Part shown: positions 6,295-10,229 of the stretch, one piece after another
How the letters are laid out: each line of letters opens with the position of its first letter
Position numbering within the stretch: the first letter of the stretch is position 1
Assembly: GCA_946887065.1 (NCBI GenBank)
Contig: CAMPKL010000079.1
Coordinates: 1-10,229 of the forward strand
Direction of reading: 5' to 3'
From: an uncultured Bryobacterales bacterium
GTDB lineage: Bacteria > Acidobacteriota > Terriglobia > Bryobacterales > UBA6623
Length of the DNA: 10,229 nt
Position numbers and translations under genes: made by a program
Notes under the pieces: generated by a model
The model's database searches: none
Told to the model about the DNA's origin: nothing
What the model saw: the letters and a program-made list of their open reading frames with translations, nothing else

Positions 6295-7134
6295 CTAAGC
6301 TGATTCAGGTCCATTCTGCTTCCGGAGAGACTGAATGATTCTATTGCACTCGCTCACCTTGCTATGCAGCTCCGATTGCAAAGATCGAATGAGGTCGTCT
6401 CGTTCACCAACCTTGGCTTGAAGTTCCCGTTGTAGGTCCTGAATTATCCGATCGCGAGCTCCGGTTTTCTGGTGAAGCTCTTCCTGCAGGGCCTGAATGA
6501 TTCGGTTGCACTCTTCGACTTTACTGTGTAGCTCGAGTTGCGCCTCGCGTATGGTTCTGTTTCTATCCTCCAGCGCGTCAGCGTGCCTGGAGAACTCGCT
6601 GCGTAGCACTTCCTTTAGGAGACGGACGCCCTTGGCTTGCCTGGCCAAACGTGAGGCAAGCAGCCGCAGCGCGACGATCTCAGGCCTGCTCGCGCCGGAG
6701 GCACAGTAACTCGGAAACAGCGAATCGGCCGATTCCTGCGAGTCTCGTACAAATCCGGCGCGGCCAAGGAAGGACCCCGGATTCGGCATCGAGATCCCGC
6801 TTCCGAGCCACAGCATGCGCCCGTTCGGCCGAAGATACTCCCGAAGCAAACGCAGAAATGAGATGTCGGGCGGGGATGACGGGCAGGCAAAAATCACGTC
6901 GAAGGAGTCGTCCCCCAACGCTGACGCCAATTCAAGACAGCCGCTTACGCCCCGCTCCACCTTCTCGTACGACGCTTCGTCCAGGATTGCGAAATCCTCA
7001 CCTATTACACAGACCGCCGAACACTCCGGGACTGACAGAAGCGGGGACAGCGAGGTGGACGGCGTCCCAAAGACCAGAACCCTACTGCCGACGACAACGT
7101 GACGAAGTCGCCCGAATTCCAGGCTCGAAATCAT
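6295..7134 (-). CDS. Degenerate methyltransferase-like protein with 18-residue-repeat coiled-coil tail
   Basis: 279 residues. The ATG at 7134 overlaps the TGA of the preceding gene as ATGA, with no Shine-Dalgarno, so translation probably depends on termination-reinitiation. Residues about 15-125 look like a class I methyltransferase fold: a strand ending VLVFGTPSTS, then VCVIGEDF, DDSFDVIFACPSSPP and a closing YLRPNGRMLWLGSG. The glycine-rich SAM-binding motif normally found at the first loop is replaced by GTPSTS, so activity is doubtful. Residues about 150-197 are helical and Arg-rich. Residues 198-269 contain four 18-residue repeats of the same type as the next gene (ELHSKVEECNRII, ELHQKTGARDRII and so on), with a degenerate unit before them at 180-197. 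I infer a structural or regulatory partner that pairs with the long coiled coil of the neighbouring glycosyltransferase. The methyltransferase relationship is a fold-level reading, moderately sure. Confidence 0.8.
   Translation of the reverse strand: MISSLEFGRLRHVVVGSRVLVFGTPSTSLSPLLSVPECSAVCVIGEDFAILDEASYEKVERGVSGCLELASALGDDSFDVIFACPSSPPDISFLRLLREYLRPNGRMLWLGSGISMPNPGSFLGRAGFVRDSQESADSLFPSYCASGASRPEIVALRLLASRLARQAKGVRLLKEVLRSEFSRHADALEDRNRTIREAQLELHSKVEECNRIIQALQEELHQKTGARDRIIQDLQRELQAKVGERDDLIRSLQSELHSKVSECNRIIQSLRKQNGPESA
6328..6543 (-). repeat. Four tandem 54-bp repeats encoding the same 18-residue coiled-coil unit
   Basis: Four units in register, of the same family as the eleven in the downstream gene. 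The outer two carry Cys-Asn at positions 12-13 (ELHSKVEECNRIIQ and ELHSKVSECNRIIQ); the inner two carry Arg-Asp. Both tails end with a short partial unit beginning LRKQ or LQQQ. The shared register makes a heteromeric coiled coil between the two proteins plausible. Confidence 0.85.
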
Positions 7135-8684
7135 GGACGTCTTGTACCCGATTGGTAGTCGCTTACTCGGTTAATCACCATCAGCCGATCGACACAGGCA
7201 AACGGTCTGTACTCGGCCGTCCCAAGCAGCTCGTCGACCAACAGCGGCACGCCCGGGAAGGAACTTCTGTCGTAGTCGTGAAACGCAATGTAGCCGCCCT
7301 GCGTGAGCCAGGGCTCGAAATGCTTGAAATCACGCCGCACGCTCTCGTAGTCGTGGAGGCCGTCTACTAGCAAAAGGCTGATCGGCTGCGACCACGACAC
7401 TTCAAAGGAGCGTTTTCGAACGACCTCCACGACCCGGTCGAGCCCTGCATCCGACAGGTTGAGCTGGAGAGACTCCAAGGTAGATCCCTCTCTGCGAACA
7501 CTTTCATCCGGCTCGCTCAGATCTCCTTCATGTGGATCGATGGCGTAGACCCTTGTGTTCGCACCAAGTCTCTTAAGGATCGACCCAAGCAAGATCGTGG
7601 ACCGCCCGTGGTAGCTGCCGATCTCGACGATCGCAGCCGGGTCCGCTTCGATCAGGGCCAGCGTCACCGCTGATGAAAGCAACGTGCCTTCGCCTTCTGT
7701 AAGCCAGCCAGTGATGCCCAACATCTGCTTCAACGCCTGGGAGAGGAACGCGTCGCCCACCCCATCGATGTTCGGACGCACGCCGGCAGCCCTTCCATCC
7801 TCGCCTGATGGGGGTTCCGGCTTCCCAATCCACCGGGACACTACATCTCGAAGTCGAGTATCGTGCGCCAGCACACGCGGCACGCCGTGCACGTCAAGTT
7901 TGTCGTTTTCGTAGCTGTTGGCCGCCCACTCCGCTTCCAACAGGCCTTGCTCTTCTAGTGCGCGCCACCTCAGCCAGTGCCATTGCTTGCAGTCCGCCAT
8001 GGCGGCTACGCGTTCGCCGTGCTCGGCCTGAGCCCGAAGGACTGAATAGGCACGCAGCGGCGCATGCAAACAGATGATTTCTTCAGTCATTCCCGAGGCT
8101 TCGCCCGCATACATCACGGAGTGGTTGCCCACGCCGATCTCGACGGCGAGGCTCGCTCGAGTGATCCACTTCGGCGCATAGACCATCTCAACGAAGCCAT
8201 GCTCATTCCGTTGAACGGCCTCGACGACATGCTCGAGAGGGCCGACGGGCTGCGGCGCCCGCCGAGTCATGCCCAAGAGCGCATCTGGCGAGGCGTGTTT
8301 CTGACCCCGGCTCTGGATGAAATTTACGACGTCAACACGAAGCGCAGCGAACGGGCACTGTGAGAGGACGTCGCGAAAACCGCGCGCCGGAGTGTGCCAG
8401 AATTCGTCGGCGTCGATCGGAACCACCCAATCGGCTCCCTGTAGATAGGCTTCCTCCGCCAGTCGAGTAGCGAGTTCAGCTTGATGATATTCCCCCGTAT
8501 AGGACACCCACTGGGCGTAGCCGCGTCGGGCGAACTCCTGAAGAATGCGGGTCGTTCCATCAACCGAACTATGGTCCACCACGAGGAACCTGTCGATTCC
8601 CAGATCTTTGTGGTGCAGTAGGTTAATACGAAGCAGGTCTGCTTCATTGCGCACAATCATCAGGCCGTAGATGAGAATGTCCAT
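7131..8684 (-). CDS. Bifunctional GT2 glycosyltransferase - class I methyltransferase fusion
   Basis: 517 residues, first gene of the operon, ATG 8684 with no clear Shine-Dalgarno. Residues 1-288 are a GT-A domain closely paralogous to the gene at 4667-6262: LMIVRNEADLLRIN, LGIDRFLVVDHSSVDGT, PIDADEF (D91, D93), NFIQSRG, GNHSV and CLHAPLRA. Residues 289-305 are a short Gly/Pro-rich linker. Residues about 306-505 are a methyltransferase of the Methyltransf_24 type: SAM-binding VEIGSYHGRST (353-363), the acidic motif II AIDPHEG (381-387), LLLVDGLHDYESVRRDF (437-453) and GGYIAFHDYD (463-472). All motifs look intact. The likely role is adding a sugar and then O-methylating it, or methylating a neighbouring residue, possibly as a cap. 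The stop overlaps the next start by four bases (ATGA). A 14-bp palindrome covers its start codon. The domain assignments are secure; the substrates are unknown. Confidence 0.92.
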   Translation of the reverse strand: MDILIYGLMIVRNEADLLRINLLHHKDLGIDRFLVVDHSSVDGTTRILQEFARRGYAQWVSYTGEYHQAELATRLAEEAYLQGADWVVPIDADEFWHTPARGFRDVLSQCPFAALRVDVVNFIQSRGQKHASPDALLGMTRRAPQPVGPLEHVVEAVQRNEHGFVEMVYAPKWITRASLAVEIGVGNHSVMYAGEASGMTEEIICLHAPLRAYSVLRAQAEHGERVAAMADCKQWHWLRWRALEEQGLLEAEWAANSYENDKLDVHGVPRVLAHDTRLRDVVSRWIGKPEPPSGEDGRAAGVRPNIDGVGDAFLSQALKQMLGITGWLTEGEGTLLSSAVTLALIEADPAAIVEIGSYHGRSTILLGSILKRLGANTRVYAIDPHEGDLSEPDESVRREGSTLESLQLNLSDAGLDRVVEVVRKRSFEVSWSQPISLLLVDGLHDYESVRRDFKHFEPWLTQGGYIAFHDYDRSSFPGVPLLVDELLGTAEYRPFACVDRLMVINRVSDYQSGTRRP

Positions 8685-9494
8685 GGCTAGCCATGCGCCC
8701 GTCAGGCCTCAAGCGCATGGAAGTCTATGATAGCCGTGTTCCTGCTGCCTCATCTGCGGGAAACTCAAAAAGCGCCGGATGAGTTTCGGGATCGGTAGCG
8801 ATACGTTTCGCAATGGATTCAAGCGGACGCAAGGCGGTCAGCGCCTTCGACCGAGCGGGGTGGCATCCCTAAAACAAGCCGCCGTGTCCGATGACGGAAA
8901 AGACGATATGTTCGTCAATTTCGTTCGCAGTCCGGCGGAGCGCCCGACAAGGTTCGCCATGCGCCGGACAACTCCGTTGGCCGTACAAGCTTGGATCGGA
9001 CTATTCCTAAGCGCGGCTATCGGTCAGGGCTGCGTCTCGACTCTATCCTCGGAACGGCAGAGTAAACGTAGTACGGTCGCCGTCCCAACGCGGTCTCAGG
9101 CCAGCCAAAAAGCGGATGAGCGAAGCTGGCACTCCGTCGGGTTCTGCCGAGGCTTCCGGGCCGCCTGAGCGATCGCCACTAGCTGTGCGAGGAGTCGGTC
9201 CCAGTTCGTTTTTCGGACCACCGCTGTGCTCGCTTGCTCCCCTCTTTTCGGCGGTGCCAGTTCCAAGAAATCGATTGCGCAAGGAGCCAACCAAAGGGAC
9301 GCTCGCGAGGCTGGAACACAGGACGATGGTGGAAGGTTCCATAATGTCGCGATCGTAGCTCACTCGTCGGCGAAGGACCCTAAGATTGGAGCTTGCAATT
9401 GTATCCGTGATCAACCTTAAGCCAATCTGGTCCCAAAGTACTTCTATCGCCGCTTCCTGGTACGGCAGGCAGCGATCCGCTGCTAATGGAATCG

Positions 9495-9541
9495 GGACGG
9501 TCGTCGGGCCGTCCGGATGCCTTACCTTTCGACGGCCCGAC
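9495..9541. repeat. Perfect 11-bp inverted repeat with an alternative overlapping hairpin
   Basis: GTCGGGCCGTC (9503-9513) is exactly complementary in reverse to GACGGCCCGAC (9531-9541), with a 17-base loop. The left arm also takes part in a 6-bp stem, GGACGG (9495-9500) with CCGTCC (9509-9514), so the two structures exclude each other. No T-run follows on either strand, so it does not look like a simple intrinsic terminator. It could be a structured RNA segment, a protein-binding palindrome or a repeat remnant. Confidence 0.5.
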
Positions 9542-9797
9542 CAAACAGATTGGAGTGGCGTTGGCGAGGGACCAGTCTACGGCAATGCTCGGAGGAGTAT
9601 GGTTCCCAGTCTGATTCGCATCGAAAGTGCACGCTTTAGTAGCTCAAGGGTATCTACCGTTGCCAGTGTTGGGTCATGATCTGGCCAGTTCGCGTTTCGT
9701 CTGTCTATAGAGGGTGGGGCGCATCGTAAACTACCTTCTTCTTCACGGTCAACTGACGGTGCGATTCGCATGGCCAGCAGCGTTGGGCGATTCACGG

Positions 9798-9893
9798 GGG
9801 AGGGGCGGGAGTGACCACGCTGAGCGAAGCGAAGACGGAAAAGGGTTCGTGGCGGCGCCGCCGACCGAAACCGGGATCGCTCCCGCCCCTCCC
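9798..9893. repeat. 96-bp palindromic, cloverleaf-like intergenic element
   Basis: The ends are perfect 14-base inverted repeats, GGGAGGGGCGGGAG (9798-9811) and CTCCCGCCCCTCCC (9880-9893), extending to 17 pairs with one G-T. Inside are a small hairpin (CGCT 9818-9821 with AGCG 9828-9831) and a longer one (GGTTCG 9844-9849 and GGCG with CGCC and CGAA plus CC to 9872) centred on the palindrome GGCGGCGCCGCC at 9851-9862. The folded form is an outer stem enclosing two hairpins. It resembles REP/MITE-type repeats or a structured RNA. No target-site duplication is evident. Confidence 0.6.
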
Positions 9894-10229
9894 ACTCGGT
9901 ACGGTGACCCGGAAGGCCGAGTTCACGCCTTAGATCTGAGATCCGGGGCGCAGCTTTTGGCTCATGTGGACCGGCCTCGGCCGCGAGTTCCAACTCGATG
10001 GGCAGCTCGTGCAGTTTGGAAGTTCCTCCTGCCGGCGGGCATAGCTGAGATTCCCGAAGTCGCTTTTTTTGTTTGACTCCCATAGATCGTGTTCTGGAAC
10101 TCCAAGTCGAGAACGACACGGTCGACCTGGCCTCGCACGGCCGTGACTGGGCGGTTTCGGCGTCATTCATCTTGTAGATGGAGGCGTCGTGGCTCGGTAT
10201 GGACGGCTCGCCTCATTCGGGATCGCAGG

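Larger units (their letters stand above)
8685..10229. other. Region of about 1.5 kb without a supportable gene
   Basis: No frame gives a recognisable protein. Open stretches exist on both strands and overlap one another, their products are rich in Arg, Ser and Pro, and third-position GC in the part I checked is near the local average (about 61%, against about 71% in a sample of the plus-strand glycosyltransferase). The operon promoter must lie at the left end. A TATCAT on the minus strand at 8727-8732 is a possible -10, but I see no -35 at normal spacing. The only clear structures are the inverted repeats at 9495-9541 and 9798-9893. A run of seven T at 10064-10070 is not preceded by a convincing stem. 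Confidence 0.6.

Noticed and set aside
8693..8782. 29-codon plus-strand open frame whose TGA overlaps the ATG at 8779
   Set aside because: The ATGA arrangement looks like coupling, but neither frame has a ribosome binding site or recognisable product; likely coincidence.
8779..9168. 129-codon plus-strand open frame, with an inner ATG at 8959 preceded by AAGG and a hydrophobic stretch ending in Cys
   Set aside because: The hydrophobic segment (WIGLFLSAAIGQGC) looks like a lipoprotein signal, but the lipobox is non-canonical and the downstream sequence is featureless. It also overlaps the minus-strand open frame at 9043. Not enough to call a gene.
10064..10070. T-run as an intrinsic terminator
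   Set aside because: Only a 4-bp CGGG/CCCG stem with a long loop lies upstream, separated from the T-run by seven bases; not a convincing terminator.
9577..10170. 197-codon open frame on the minus strand as a stand-alone gene
   Set aside because: The product is Arg/Ser/Pro-rich with no recognisable motif, there is no Shine-Dalgarno, it overlaps a plus-strand open frame and it reads through the palindromic element. Kept only as a possible decayed frame in the findings.
10049..10177. Short plus-strand open stretch reading VLELQVENDTVDLASH and on to a TAG, followed by ATG 10178 open to the window end
   Set aside because: The amino-acid pattern looks protein-like but covers only about 43 codons with no start or homologue I recognise, and the ATG that follows has no Shine-Dalgarno.

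Overview
This is a bacterial chromosome segment from a surface-polysaccharide (capsule, O-antigen or exopolysaccharide) biosynthesis region. It is moderately GC-rich, roughly 57-60% by eye. The lineage cannot be fixed from the sequence. Dense, translationally coupled glycan genes with mixed ATG/GTG/TTG starts next to a 1.5 kb stretch without a convincing gene would suit an environmental Gram-negative-type bacterium, but that is inference. There are no tRNA, rRNA, CRISPR or recognisable insertion-sequence genes.

Layout. (1) 3-2084, plus strand: the C-terminal half of a UDP-GlcNAc 2-epimerase (WecB family), cut by the window edge, then a GT-B glycosyltransferase 15 bases downstream. (2) 2091-8684, minus strand: a compact five-gene operon read right to left. 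Its products are a GT2-methyltransferase fusion (7131-8684), a degenerate methyltransferase-like protein with a coiled-coil tail (6295-7134), a GT2 glycosyltransferase with a very long coiled-coil tail (4667-6262), a second type of GT2 glycosyltransferase with a C-terminal beta-rich module (3412-4653), and a polysaccharide pyruvyl transferase with the same module at its N-terminus (2091-3350). The two transcription units converge with only 6 bases between their stop codons. (3) 8685-10229: about 1.5 kb with no gene I can support. It contains a 96-bp palindromic, cloverleaf-like element (9798-9893) and an 11-bp inverted repeat with mutually exclusive pairings (9495-9541).

How the genes may work together. 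The epimerase would supply UDP-ManNAc. The glycosyltransferases would add sugars, and the methyltransferase and pyruvyl transferase domains would decorate or cap the chain. None of the products shows an obvious membrane-spanning segment, and no flippase, polymerase or ABC exporter is in view, so this is the cytoplasmic assembly part of a larger cluster.

The most unusual property is module sharing between neighbours. The five operon proteins are built from a small common parts list: a GT2 domain in two paralogous copies, methyltransferase-like domains, an 18-residue coiled-coil repeat (11 copies in one protein, 4 in the next), and an unnamed beta-rich module of about 88-93 residues in two adjacent genes. 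I infer that these proteins assemble with one another. The coiled coils could be a scaffold or a chain-length ruler, as in WbdD-type systems, but that is a hypothesis.
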